64,000 nt of DNA, from the NCBI GenBank assembly GCA_018389105.1, contig JACATO010002450.1, forward strand, positions 1,558,501-1,622,500, in the 5' to 3' direction. Below are positions 1-12,700 of the stretch, one piece after another (positions within the stretch are counted from its first letter, which is position 1; every line of letters starts with the position of its first letter). Origin of the DNA: Nautilus pompilius (Eukaryota; Mollusca; Cephalopoda; Nautilida; Nautilidae). A program made the position numbers and the translations under genes. Under the pieces are notes generated by a model. It was not told the origin of the DNA and made no database searches. It saw only the letters and a program-made list of their open reading frames with translations.

Positions 1-1149
1 TCACCTAAGACCTGATCCATGCTTACCCCTGCTGCCGAGTTTGTGGAAATGGCCAGCCGAATGCGGATTTTCCGGCTCGATCCACCGGAAAACTTATACA
101 ACTCTGCAATGTCGTCGATCGAGATTTACTAATTGCCCGTTGGCTTTAAGGTCTCTCTTGAATCTGCATTCGCAGTCCCCCACTTCCTGTTCATCTTTCG
201 ATTGATATACCAACTTAAGATTTATTGTCCCAAGCGCGTTCTCTGAACGATGCGGCGCGAGAATGATCTATCACCGAGAAATATGGCCTAGTGGTTGGCT
301 GTCGAAAGAAGTGATCGCCCCACCAAGTGTTTTTCCGACACCGACCCATGCAGGTACCAGAGAAAGAAGGGCCTGAAGTATCAGATGAGCACAGAGAACT
401 AAAGTATACGGAAGTATTAAAAAAAAAAAAAGGGCGAAACTTGTTACGCTAATTAGGGAGGAAATTATAATAAACAAATCTCTCATAACTTACAACAGCA
501 ACGCCACGCCGTGAGAACTTCGTTGAAATCGAATGTGATTCCCGCTATCTACAATTATGTTTCTTTATCAAGGAATAAAAACAAAGTATGAATAGTTTTA
601 ATTAGCAGAACGTGAAAGAACTTAATTCTTATTTCAGTTGCTTTTTATTTTTAAAAAAAAATTAAATTACTCAAACGTTATTTCTGAGAATAAACGCAGT
701 ACGTGCCTCGCCGAATCTTACAGCTAACTTTTGGTTAACATCGATTGGCCATTTAAAGTCTGCAGTGGGCTGACTTAACCGGCGGGTTACGGCTATTTTA
801 TTTTGTCTGCTCCTATTATCCAAGTCAAATCCTCTCAGAAAACTGTTCAGAGAACAGAAACCTGTTTATAGGTGGCTCACAATATACATTCAAACGATCT
901 GATATAAACAATAGCTTGTCTGTCTATCTATCTACCTACCCACCCACCAACCCCGCCTTCTTTTTCTTAATGTTTCAACTTATAACTTCAGGATTTTTTA
1001 AAAAAATATATATCTTTTCTGCAGGATTCTCAGATGATGAAATCACTATAATTGACGCCACATAAACGTATAGAAATCAAAGTCTTGGCTAGTGAAAGCT
1101 ATTTCGTATGATAGCATTCTGAAATAGTCAGGCTTCAATCTGTGTGCAA
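1..1149. other. No gene recognised
   Basis: Only short chance reading frames are present and no conserved motif was recognised. A short degenerate tetranucleotide stretch (TCTG/TCTA/CTAC repeats) lies at about 917-950. Base composition is mixed, with CpG more frequent than in the AT-rich block that starts near 10.7 kb. Confidence 0.5.
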
Positions 1150-1935
1150 GACAGGATGATACAAGTCCAAAACTCTCCAAAAGTGATGCCAAGTACCTGG
1201 GTGGATGGATCTACGTCTTGCGAAAAAATCCAACTGCAAGTACTGACGTTACCGTTTCTTCAAGAACAGTAAGATACACATTAGTGCGAAGTGGTTTCGC
1301 ATGTGTAGCTGCCCGAAAACCTTCGCTGAGGAAAACCAACCAAACAGCAAGGTTTAAATGAACAGAACAGTGAGATTACCGAACCTGGAGGAATTTGCTC
1401 TTTACCGATGAATCCAAGTTTAACTGTTCGGCAGTAATCAATGGCAGTCTGTTTGAATGCGAACTGGTGAACGGTATAACAATCAGTGTACAAGATCTAC
1501 AGTAAAACATGGAGGCGCATATTAGTCAAGGATATTGGAGATTTGCATAAAATCTAAGGTATAACTGCCAACAGATTAAAATAGGTTCTCATCCATGCCT
1601 TTTCTTTAGAAAAGATGCCACTGAGCGGAATTAGTCTTCCAACTTGACAATGATTCCCGACTATATAACTATTCTATTGAAAAACTATCAGGAACGCAAA
1701 CAGGCTGAGGGAACACTCACAAGAGATGCTTTAGCCTACACGAAGTTCTCATATGAACACCAATGAGGTTGTGGAGTTATATGGCTACTGAAAAAGTCAA
1801 ACCGCAAGCTAACACCTTAAATGAATTGTGGAAAGTGCCGCAGGGTATTTGGGACAACATCCCAGATCATACATTGAGAACTTGTATGGAAGCATGAAAT
1901 AAAGTGTCAACTTCTAGCAAATGGCTCACTTTTGA
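1150..1935 (+). pseudogene. Degraded Tc1/mariner transposase relic
   Basis: Reading through stops and shifts on the + strand gives a recognisable Tc1-type transposase. Near 1255-1350 there is an HTH-like stretch followed by AARKPSLRKTNQTARFK. Near 1385-1420 comes LLFTDESKF, the block that carries the first catalytic Asp of the DDE/D triad. A degraded QDNDPKH-like block lies near 1640, and the typical C-terminal LNELWK...WDNIP stretch runs to about 1860. No frame stays open for more than about 70 codons, and stop codons fall throughout, so the copy cannot make transposase. I did not find convincing terminal inverted repeats, so the ends are approximate. Tc1 family identity is fairly secure because several family blocks occur in the right order. 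Confidence 0.75.
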
Positions 1936-2288
1936 AGTAACAGCGCCCTTACGATGTATCCATTTTCTGTAACAATCTATTGTACGTATTATACACGAAT
2001 ACGTTGCAATTAATCTATGCAGGATAAGCACAAAGGAATATCCAAACTGGCATTACACGTTTTAAAAGGTATCTTTAAAAAAGGGGGGTTTGTTTGTTTT
2101 TGTTCTTTTCTTTTTTTTACAATGTGCATTTTTTTTTTTTGCAGTATAAAAAAATCTCAATATGAATCATTTCTACAGGAAGAGCGAAGTTTAGAGCTTC
2201 CTCCACTCCCGCTTTTTTTAAAAAACAAAAACAAACAAAAGTTTTGTTCGTCAATAAAGTTTATAAATATAAATCTAGTGCGTAATTT

Positions 2289-2677
2289 GCGGAACTGCCC
2301 AATCCCCGGATTACGTAAGGTAATTGCCCCGTTTCCGGGAACGGCATCCCTGCCTGCTTAATCTGCCGAACGGGCAACAACTTTGGTAGAATTTCAATAA
2401 GAATTTTATTACATCATGCAGTTAATTAATTGTAAATTATAACACAGATTAGTACATCAATTCAGTGTAGAACATTGTGGCATAAATATCACGTTGATAG
2501 CAGGGGGTTACGATCTAACTAATGACATGAAACACATAAATAGCGTACTTCAGTCAATCATCGGATGAGCTTAAAGCGTCATTGCTGACGCCATAGGATT
2601 ACGCAGACAGACTGATTGCCCAACTCAAACTAATGAGCACAACTCTTCATTGCGTGATCTGTATTGGGCAATTCCGC
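2289..2677. mobile_element. Small inverted-repeat element (MITE-like)
   Basis: A 15-base sequence, GCGGAACTGCCCAAT, at 2289-2303 recurs in inverted orientation at 2663-2677 with one mismatch (ATTGGGCAATTCCGC). The 389-base interval has no coding potential. This is the layout of a non-autonomous DNA transposon. The flanking bases do not show an obvious target duplication, so the real ends may lie slightly outside. Superfamily cannot be assigned. Confidence 0.5.
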
Positions 2678-2699
2678 GTTTGGGACAACATTATATATA

Positions 2700-5600
2700 A
2701 TCTTCCTTCGTTATACAATATATCATAATATATTATTGAAAGTTTGAGATGCTAGTTAAAAGCATGCATTTTTTCAGTGATTGATCAAATAGCATTTGTG
2801 TATTAAATTATTTATTAGAATAGCCCATAATATCCTTTGTTATTTCCAACAGAGCTCATGTCAGTATGCACCCTCTCTTCTTTTCTGTTTTTTTCTTCCA
2901 CACGAACAGAACTGAACGACCCCCAAAGGTTAACTATTTCACTCCGTGTCAATCGAGTGGCGAAGGAACCTGCGGTGTGAAGCTAATGCATATCTTCCTG
3001 CGAACTGAGCGGAAAACTTTTGTCGCAAAAGCACTTGAGGATGGAAATAACTAAAGTGGAGTCATCTCCCCACCTTCTCCGGCACCAGTGAGTGATGGGA
3101 TTCATCAATTCAGAGCAGTCATGCGGCTCTTGGAGGATTGCCTTACAATCTAATTTCAGCCTGGCCTCGCACTTGATTACATAATTTGGGATTTTCTAAA
3201 AGATTCTCTTCCTGTAACAACGACAAACCCGATTAAGCCACCTTTTAAGACTTGTTTTATGCCCAGCATACAAGGAAGTAACGATCAGTGCAATGCTATT
3301 ACTCCCTATTTCTGGACACTTCCAGCAAGTGGCAATTTATTATTTTAAGTGCCATTCATTTTCTAAACTCTCGACTTCATAGAATTCATAAACCAAAATA
3401 TCAAAGTTAATAAATCACGATTTTTAAAGAGAAATTTGGAGACGGGTGAGCAATTACGAAAATATATCATCTTGCTGTACTGTTGAGACAACCACCTTAC
3501 TAAAATTTCACGAATATTTATTTTTAAAACAAAAAGAAACTGGTCAACATCTCATGGCACTGATAGCAACGAAGAAGTACCGCGCTGTTTTCGAAATCAC
3601 CAAATTCTTGGCACTGTATCAGGTCTTTTCTCTTTTTTTTGGTTTTTTGTTTACCTCACTAACTCCAAACGGTCGTTGATACAACCTTTCGTAACAACCG
3701 CATCGCTTTCATTCCGCGTTTTCTATCAAGCCAATATTTAACTAAATATACAGCCAGTCAAACAAATACTAATACAAATAGGTACAAGACAAAACCTGGA
3801 CTCGTGATTAGACGGTTAAATAAAAAAGACGAGCGAGTATCATTCTGCGGTCTCGCCAAAACTCCGACGCTCGCGAGTTTTCGTTTCAGTCGGTCTTCTG
3901 TACAGCAAAGTAAAAATTAAAAAAGAGCAGAAGATATCACAAAGCGGCTATAATACCGGAAGTAGATAACACATTAAACGACCCTCAACTTCCAACTCGT
4001 GACAACAGATGGGTGGTTTTAATTGATCTAGTTGGTAAGATTTCAGAATTCCTACGTGTAACCAACTCTCAAATAAGAGATGGTACTTATAAAATTGTCA
4101 CAGCAAGTCCAAGTCATCTGCTCTGTTTCGAATAAAATCACGACCGACAGCCCTTACTTTCTGGACGCCTGACCCTGCTCCAGTTAGAGCGATGACCCGC
4201 TGAAGCAGCTTTCACTCGCTTGATTGATCGATCTCAGCCGAGCAACTCTCCCCACTCCACCCTCGTAGGAAAGAGCATGGGTTTTGCTATCATCGACTTC
4301 TTCAAAAGCCTGTCTTTTGATCGCGAAGAATGGACAAGTATCCGATTTGCCCGATCTTACCTGAACTAGTTTTCGAAATAAAAATAGGCAGCCCAGGTGG
4401 ACACACCCGCAGGTTACATGTTACCTGCTGAGAATGACGCAGACCGGTTTGAACGGCTGTGTTTGGCTACAAGGTCAAATCGACAGCCAGCTGGGCTGCT
4501 TCAACGATCCTCGCGACAGTCTGGTATTATAATTAACAATGTCTCCGGGTTTTACTGTGAAGCTTCCGTTTATCCCTTTTAGATGTACGGGTCCCCTTCC
4601 ACCTTTCCAGAATCTATGTCTCTAAACAAGTTGCTATTACGACTCGTACAAAGCCGAAAATGGCAGTAGTTGAGCTGGGATTTTGGGTTCACGTTTAACA
4701 CTTAGAAACCGCATACAAAGCACATGCGGGCACTCTACTAAAGACTAGAAATACGCGGCCCTTGTTAATAGATGAACTGCATTCCTTCCTTTAAAACTAT
4801 CACTTGCCAAACCCCGAGGCTCCCTCTTTATATGAACGATTACACGCTCCTAGTTACTCGTAGAAAAGATTTAAACTTACGTAATAAAATCTGTATAAAA
4901 TCAAGTACATGAAAACGAAAGGACCGCAGGTAGTACTTTAAATCAATCAACCACGCGCGCGTGCGAGTTAACCCTGCGTACATTCTCAAACACGTAAATC
5001 CGATTATTTAGAATAGCGATCCCACATCTAATTATTCCTTGAGCCGACATCACCTTTCAGCAGTAGATCCTACAACCATCGCGCACTAAAATGATTCCCT
5101 TCGCTCTCTCTAAATTTAAAAACCTCTTGAACTTTCTCTCTTATCTCACAATTTGAATTAATATTCTAAACGAGGTCTAACGGTAGAGTGGAACTCTTCC
5201 CTCAAGGTTAGTAGTTTTAGTCAACGCAACCTCCCGAGGCCTGTTGACTGCACCCACATTCCAGTGCTAGAAGTAACACGCGGTCGTGGACAATGAAATA
5301 ACGCTGATGTTTCTACATTTTAAGCCGCGTACAGAATATAGAATAACGTAAGTTGAGAGAAGAACCAGAGCGCCACCATACCTCGTCACTGGAGTCGTCC
5401 ATCGGTTTCGAAATGGAAGAGCAGCCAAGCAGGCTCCGGATAAGATCAGCAGCGGACTAGAAATCCTCAGCCTATCTCGGCAATCCCTGATTCGCATATG
5501 CAGCCGTTCTTTGTAAACGAAATCCTGACGATTTTCCTTTTCTTGAAAATGAAAAAAAAAAAAGTAAAGAAAAGACGAAATATTCTAAGTGTCAACCTCA

Positions 5601-8600
5601 TCTGGCGGTTCGGTCATTTCAAAGTTTTAATTCCTGAAAGCAGCGACGGCGAATGGTTCAGGAGTTTTGGACCCTAGGCTATTTAGTCGGGGACCGAGAC
5701 ACCACCCTACAGGCCTTTCGTTCGAAGCGAGACCGTCTATAAAAGTCGGCTGTGAGCTAATCTCAAATATCCAAGTTTAATCTCGGTTTACCTGACGCTC
5801 CAATCGGCTACCAAGCAGAATAACCAGAGAAAAAATAAGAATAAATTGTATTTAAAAGGCAAACAAAAACAATCTCTCTCTCAATTGTGGTGGAGAATAC
5901 GAGAAACGTCAAAGCGCGGCCGGCTGGCTGGCTGCCGAACACCGGGCAATCATTTCAAACATCCTGTAAATGGCACAATTACCTACCCCCCCCAACCTGT
6001 AGAGTCGTAAAAAAAAAAACAACAAAAACCTACGTTTTTCCGTGTATTTGGAGACGAAAAATAATCGTACTCGACTTGTCCCGGGCACGTCAACTGTCCA
6101 ATCTTTACCTTATATTTTCAGCCACTCCCCGAAGCCGAGTTCCACACAAACCCAAAGTTTTCCTCATCTTATTGTGTCTTGATCAATCGTGAACATGAGT
6201 TACAGACATCACTCGGTGTTATTCAAGACGAACTCACTTTTTCAAACGTATGCAAAATGAAAACAGAGGAAGACCAGCACGCGAAGATATTTAATTAACA
6301 TATGAACCAAAGAGCCAGCGAGTATTTTAAACTACTACATACAGAGAGCGATACGCGACTTTAAAATTTGTGGTTATTATATAAATTCATTTAAGTTGTG
6401 GGGAAACTTGTAGAATTTTAACCAACAATAGTAAAGAACTTGGCGGAATATTTTAAAGCTCGGCGCCTGGCTGCTATAGAATGGTTTAATTGCTAAACGT
6501 AGCTATCACCTGTCTGCGATGTGAGCGGTTTACAGGCGAAAGTGTAAACTGACAAGGGAAGTAATCTAAGGACGATTAAGTGCTCAATAAACAAAATTAC
6601 CCTGGTCCCAAGAATTTTAGCGAATTCAACGTCACAGCAAATTTATATTTAAAGACGCTTTCTTTTTTCATATATTGAAAAAATATTCTGAATTTTCAGC
6701 TGATCAGAACACCAACAAGATTCATAATACGTTTGACTATGTAGCCTTATAAATAACAAATTGTGTGCTTCAATGTCTGATTCCTGGAAATATTCGTTTT
6801 AATGAAAATAGCTACATACATAGATATACATCAACAGTTTTGTACCAACGTTAACTAGAAGTCTGGTATTAAAAATTCGTTTATGTACAAGTATTTTTTC
6901 TCCTAACCGAAAAGCCAACTAAAAAGAGCGAGCATCTGTTACCTGACTTGACACGTTTTGTAACTATTTCATTAGTTGTGTTGCACATCAGTTTGTTTAA
7001 TTTTTTTAATGAAAAAAATACAGCCACTACTCAAACAATATTTATTATGTAAGAAACAACAAAACAAGCTTAATTCAAAACTGTACGATTTCCACAAACG
7101 GAACGGATGCTGTACAGAAGAGGTGAATGCTGTGGCGGGAACGAGTACAATTCTGGCAAACACCGGCGATACGGTGTCGGCTGATTATAGTGTGAACAGG
7201 TGAGGACAGTCGCCGTCTTGAGTTTGAAATGGTGTATCCGAAACGGATGCCGAGTTCAGGGTTCCTTCCGCTGAATCTGATATATTGCAGCAATCTTCTC
7301 TGTTCTCGATTATTAGACAATTTGTTGCTGCTTTTGTTATCTTGGGCTAAGCGATACTGCACCCGGTTAAAGTTCGTGATTTGTTTCATGCAGTAGAGAG
7401 ATGCCATCATAGTTGACTCGTCGTTCCCAAGATTAGTTATGTCCCTTGAGCTAATCAGTACTTAAAAACAAACATCGGAGCCCGAAAGGAATATTAAAGT
7501 GTATCAGTTAACAGTGAGAAAGCAATATAATTTACTTCATAAGTTAAAACTTGTTTTGTAATGACTCATCTACATAGTTTTAGCAGTGGTAGTAAGGATG
7601 AATCCGCGGCTTGTTTCTCTGTCTGGAAGTCGGTCGAGTAGATCAGTCAGAGTGGTGACGTAACTGGGTCATTGCGCCCGAACATTCTGGTGACTCTTAT
7701 TTTGCGTCATCAAGAGATTTTAGTCATTTACTTTGTCCAACACGCAGACATAAAAACAACCTCCCAGTGAACATCTCCCCTATCTCCGCAAAACAATGAA
7801 CCGGAGGTTTCGTTCATTACATTTCTGAAGACGATCACCGTCAACCCAAATAGACCTAAATTGTACGGCGTATTTCCTCTCGTTGTGCATCCTGCTCGAC
7901 TGCATTTCTTAGTTTGCTGTCCCCAGACAAACAAGAACCGCTATCAGGAAAAACACGACTACAAATAAAACTATTTAGAAAAAGAAATTAAAATGATGAA
8001 GCTCTGTTTACCGGCATCACGTAGGTAAAAATTCGACAATATAATGGAAAAAAATTTAAAGCAGTAACTATATACAAAATGGTGAAGTAGACGGATAGTG
8101 CAAACTAATATCAGCCTCGAAATGGATTTTAATCATGACGCATTTTATATTCAAACAAGAACTACGAATACACGTTTGCATAGAGAGGATGCAGCTTATT
8201 TCCGTAAACACCTGCATCATATAAGCCTTCTCTTAACGTACAATTATCAGTAATCAATGCACCGCCGTCGTTCTGGGGGAGACTGTGGCATTATCGGTAT
8301 CGAACAACCTGGAATACTTGCACTGAGAATATTAAGATGGGCAGACCATATTTTTTACCATTTTTTTTTTCAAAAAAAATATTTTTCAAATAGTACCAAA
8401 ATGAATTGCTGCTGTTGTTATCGTCGTGTCACCCACATAGAGCTATGATATTCGTGACGACAACGGCCGAGTTATTATTGTCAGGTCACCAGAGATTCCT
8501 GGCTTGGAATGTTTACCATAAAGACTTGTTTGGCTCTGGATCAATGGAGAACCAGTTTTTGGTCCCATCGCTTCCAGTGCACAGTCATGGAGTATATTGG

Positions 8601-9570
8601 CTTCACAGCCTAACGATAATAGTTGTAGTTACGTCCCTTGGGGGAAACTTTTAGTGTTGTTACTATATCTCACATCGTGGTAATCCTGTTTTGACCCCCT
8701 TCCTGTCGCTTTTATGTCGGAATGTGCGCAACTATATCCTCTTTGCGAATTAGAATGTTCGCGAAGTCTTCTGCCCTGCCGCCTTGACGGTTTGCAGTCT
8801 TAAGGGATGTCCAGAAGTGCGGCCTGCTAAAGATTTATCTGCAGGACTCTCTTTCCTTTACAGACCTCCCTCTTCCTAGATTATGTCGACAATAGGTGAT
8901 ATAAAGCAATTCTTGGATGCACATCTTTGGTTATTGTTAAATGTGTACCATGAAAAACAAGGGGTGAAAATCAGTGCTGAACCTTTGCCATCTTCCTTGG
9001 AAAATGTCTGGTTTTTAATCAAGTAATAGGAGGAAAGTACGTCAATGGACGCCGAAGAGAGTTTCTGCCATTCGGAATTAAGGGCGTTCGTACGAGGAAA
9101 CCCTGAGAACTGACGCGAATCGAACTCGGGCCACAAGAAAGAAAGATAGCGAATGTCGTCGCTGTTTTTAACCAGAGTAGCAATGTTTATCGTTTAAAAT
9201 ACAGAAATATGGAAGTGGGCTTCCCCCCATCTTTCAGGGTCAGTTTTCTAATTATTATCGGCTAATACCGGCTTCTTTTCGAGTCCATACACTTTGCTCA
9301 AATGTAACTGCGCCTCACGAAACTCGTGCATTCTGCGATTTGCGAAAAGATTGCACTCCAGCCTAAAATGGCCCACCAAAGTTTTTAAAAACTAATTACT
9401 ACTGGTAATTCCCTGCGTCAACAGAACAAGACTCGTGAGAATTTAATTTTCGGTCTTTTCTTTCTCTTTAATTAGCGGTTTGTAAGTTCAAAAACAAGAT
9501 TAGGTTGGGGGTGAAAATATAGAGGGGTTTCCAGATAACTCCGGTACACGTTCCTCCATCATCGAGGAGA
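2700..9570. other. Intergenic, no recognised gene
   Basis: About 6.9 kb with many short frames on both strands, none resembling a known protein. Homopolymer A/T runs are common. A hydrophobic frame on the minus strand at 5267-5497 and paired opposite-strand frames at 6972-7410 were inspected and not accepted. CpG dinucleotides are visibly more common than in the region after 10.7 kb. Confidence 0.4.
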
Positions 9571-9582
9571 CGCGACGCTTAC

Positions 9583-9773
9583 CTGCTGCAGAGATGCTTT
9601 CAGTTTGCCAGCCATCTGCCGACCAAGGCCTCGCTGGGAGAGATCTGTCTGTCTTCGCCTCATACTCGCCACCCACCGGTCGGGTTCTGCACCGACAAAC
9701 GCGAGTTCGGTATTCGGGCCTGGGCCGGTTTCCAACAGCGACGAAATGAAGACCTTAGAAAGATGTGAGCTAT
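9583..9773 (-). other. Candidate internal coding exon, unknown gene
   Basis: On the minus strand an open stretch is bounded by a possible acceptor (AACAACAG before 9773) and a good donor (CTGCAGCAG then GTAAGC, after 9583). The translation ends in a charged Arg/Gln-rich segment (RRRQTDLSQRGLGRQMAGK) that looks protein-like, and the stretch is CpG-rich. The acceptor's polypyrimidine tract is poor because A-runs interrupt it. No neighbouring exon was recognised and I cannot name a family. It may be a chance open frame. Confidence 0.22.
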
Positions 9774-12700
9774 CTGTTGTTTTTTTTAAAAAAATAAGTA
9801 AAACCGGGGCCCAGCTTGGATTCGACACGAAATGGACGGCGCAGTCTGCTTACCGGCGCCATAACTAAAATAGTAGCAGGGAAATTTCGATTTCGGTTAT
9901 TTTTCGACCGTTGCTTGTCGTAGTGTCGCCAAATAATAAACTCTGCGGTTCCAACGTATTAGAAGTATTCTTATGCCAACAGACTTTGCCGAGTCTCCAA
10001 TGTTTACTTTTTCAAGCAGCTCCCGTTCTCGGTCGCCATAGGGATGGAATTACTGGTTCGCTTCTTCCACTGCACTCTGCGGATTAATGGCGTGGACGGT
10101 CGGCTGCCAGTGAAGCGGCTGGTCGGGCCACCAATTTCCCTGGCCTCCAAAAGCACGCAGACCACAACGATTTCGTGATTCGCGTGGATTTAGCAGACAT
10201 GGCGCAGAAAATGCGTCGTCTGCTTGAATTTCGGGAAACGTCGGCACAACAGCTGCTGCAGAAATAGGCGGAGGGAGGAAGGGCGTCCTCTGTCATAGGT
10301 GTACGGAAAAGAATTAGTTCCGAACGCAGTAACAAATGCCTAAATAAAATTTGAAAGGAAAGAGAAAACCATATACTGTGTAATAGTATTTTGTTTGTAG
10401 CAGAAAAAATTATTTCAGTAGGTTAGAATTCTAGCGGCAGAAAACAGATCGGCTGTCAGCGCCCAGCCTATGCAGGAAGCTGACATCACAGGGGAGGTGA
10501 GAGAAAGATGGCCCCTGGACTGAGAAAGCATTAATAATGACTGCACGAAAGCCGTGAAGGACAAGCCGAGAGAAGTTTGACAAATCGCTTCAGTATTCTC
10601 CGATGACCAGTATGGCGTACTTTCTCCTCCTCCTCCTCAGAATGAAAGCCAGGCGTAATTTCTGTTGTTGTTTACTTATTACAAGGATACAAGAGGCGAT
10701 GGAGTTTTAAAGAAAAGAAAACATCCACTGGTGCGGTTTATAGGCTAGACTACACTAAAAACACACACACACTGCGGATTAAATAAATGAATTTCGCTTC
10801 TGCTAAAGAAATATTTTCTCATACTAAGGCTTATGGCTTAACCAATTGGTAATTGTCTCTATTACTTTTTAAATTTCTGAAAGCTTAAGCATTTGAAATG
10901 AAGTAAGTTTCTTCATGGAAGATGGTTCCCAAGTCTCACAATCTGTGCATCGAGGAGATGGAATAAATATCAGGTCATTACAACTTTGCTATGGCCTGGC
11001 CATGGAACCCCTTTGAGCGTGTTAGAATTACCTTTAACCAGTCTCTGTGAAATATCCCCTTAAATCCTCTTCCTGAAACACACCAGTATGGATTTTGTGC
11101 CAGGAATGGGCTGAAATTATGCAGAACAGAATTTCTGATCTTGTCTGTTGTGTCTTACAAAGTGTTAACCCTAACCGATATCTTGCTAATACAGTGTTAT
11201 AACTGTTCCAGAACAAACAGGTGTCGAATGTCTATATTTGCTGCTAACATTATTAAATCCTTGCAGCCACATTTAGTTATATGTTCTTATCAATACACTT
11301 AGGTATTTGTCAGTGGAAGGAAAGTTTAAATGTTCATCTTTTTAGGACATAAAATGCAGAGTATCATTGGTGTTTTTATTGGAGCCTAGCTGGAGTAGAG
11401 AGTAAAGCCATGAGTCCCTGTTGGCTTTTCCCCCTTCTTTGTTGTTCTTGAAGTTAATGCAAGAAAAGCTTCCTGTAATAGCGAATCATTAGTCTTCTGT
11501 GCTTAAGTAAGAATTCTTCACAGCTTTACCATAGTTTTTTTTTTAAATAGAAGACTGCTAATTACCTATTATCAAACTGATGCTTCAAGACTAAAATTAA
11601 ACACACATTTAACACTGATTCTTCTATAATAATTCCTTAAACAATGAGGGAATGGATATGTACTGGCTGAAAACAACAAAGAAAATTGTTATAGTATCAA
11701 ATATAGTGCTGACCATTTCACTGACCACCCTAAGCACTGCCAAAGTCCAGTGCTAATATTTTTAATTTGGTTAATACTACAATTATGGAATCCATATAAG
11801 AAATAATTCTGTAATCTCAAAGTTAGTACTTCTGCTCTTTTAACTGCCCATGGATCACAGAAATCTGGAGAATCAGATTTTTTAAACATTCTACCTTGGT
11901 TGACACAGATGGATGAAAGAGATTTTAGTGAATTTTTAATTTAAAAAATTATTATCAAAAGAATTTTCAAAAAAGGTGATTATAAAGACATTCTGTTTTT
12001 TCAGATATCTGCAAATATAAAGAGGCAAAATTAATTCTTCAAATGCTCAAGTGGGTTTGATATCAGAAAGAATTTGTAAGGAAAAAAAATACAGGGTGGC
12101 TCATAAATAAGTTAACCAATGTAGTTGTTGGGATGCTTACTTCATCTTCATCTTCATCCATTTTTTTTATTATTAGAATCACTTAATTTTATAATTCAAC
12201 AAACTTTAACTGATGTGCATTCCGTCAGATCATATTGAAGATCAACTTCCAAAATTGCTGAGAGCTATAAAAGACCAAAGGGTCTTTACAATGAAACCGG
12301 GGAAATGCTAACAGGGTTACTTAACAGAAATCTGTTTTAATAAACTTTTGAAATACAGTTTTGCAGCATGCACACACAGACAAACAAAGAGACAGACAGT
12401 ATTCACCATCAGGTTTTAAACTATCATAATGGAATGATTATCCAAAAAAATATATTATTCATAAGTATCTTCTATAATAGTTTTTGACAAAAAACCATAA
12501 AAGTTTTATCAAGTGGACACACACACCTTTAATTTGTTTTTTTTTCAATCTTAAAACCCATGGAAAAAATTTTCTGAATGTACGATTCTTTTGTTATTTA
12601 TTTATTTTTTAGAATGCAAATTTATTCAGACAGAGCACCATTATGATACTTCCTTGGGAGGTTGGAAGTCAGACTGGGGTTTCACTTGAAAATATCTAGA

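Noticed and set aside
5267-5497. Hydrophobic 76-codon frame (minus strand) resembling a membrane protein
   Set aside because: No conserved motif, no clear splice sites and no neighbouring exons.
6972-7410. Overlapping frames on both strands
   Set aside because: Short, mutually overlapping, and no family similarity recognised.
10050-10335. Two overlapping minus-strand frames in CpG-rich sequence
   Set aside because: Overlapping frames with unrelated compositions and no recognisable domain; likely chance in GC-rich DNA.
12091-12118. Possible terminal repeat of a mariner-like element
   Set aside because: No inverted partner or transposase remnant was found nearby, so it is mentioned only within the intergenic block.
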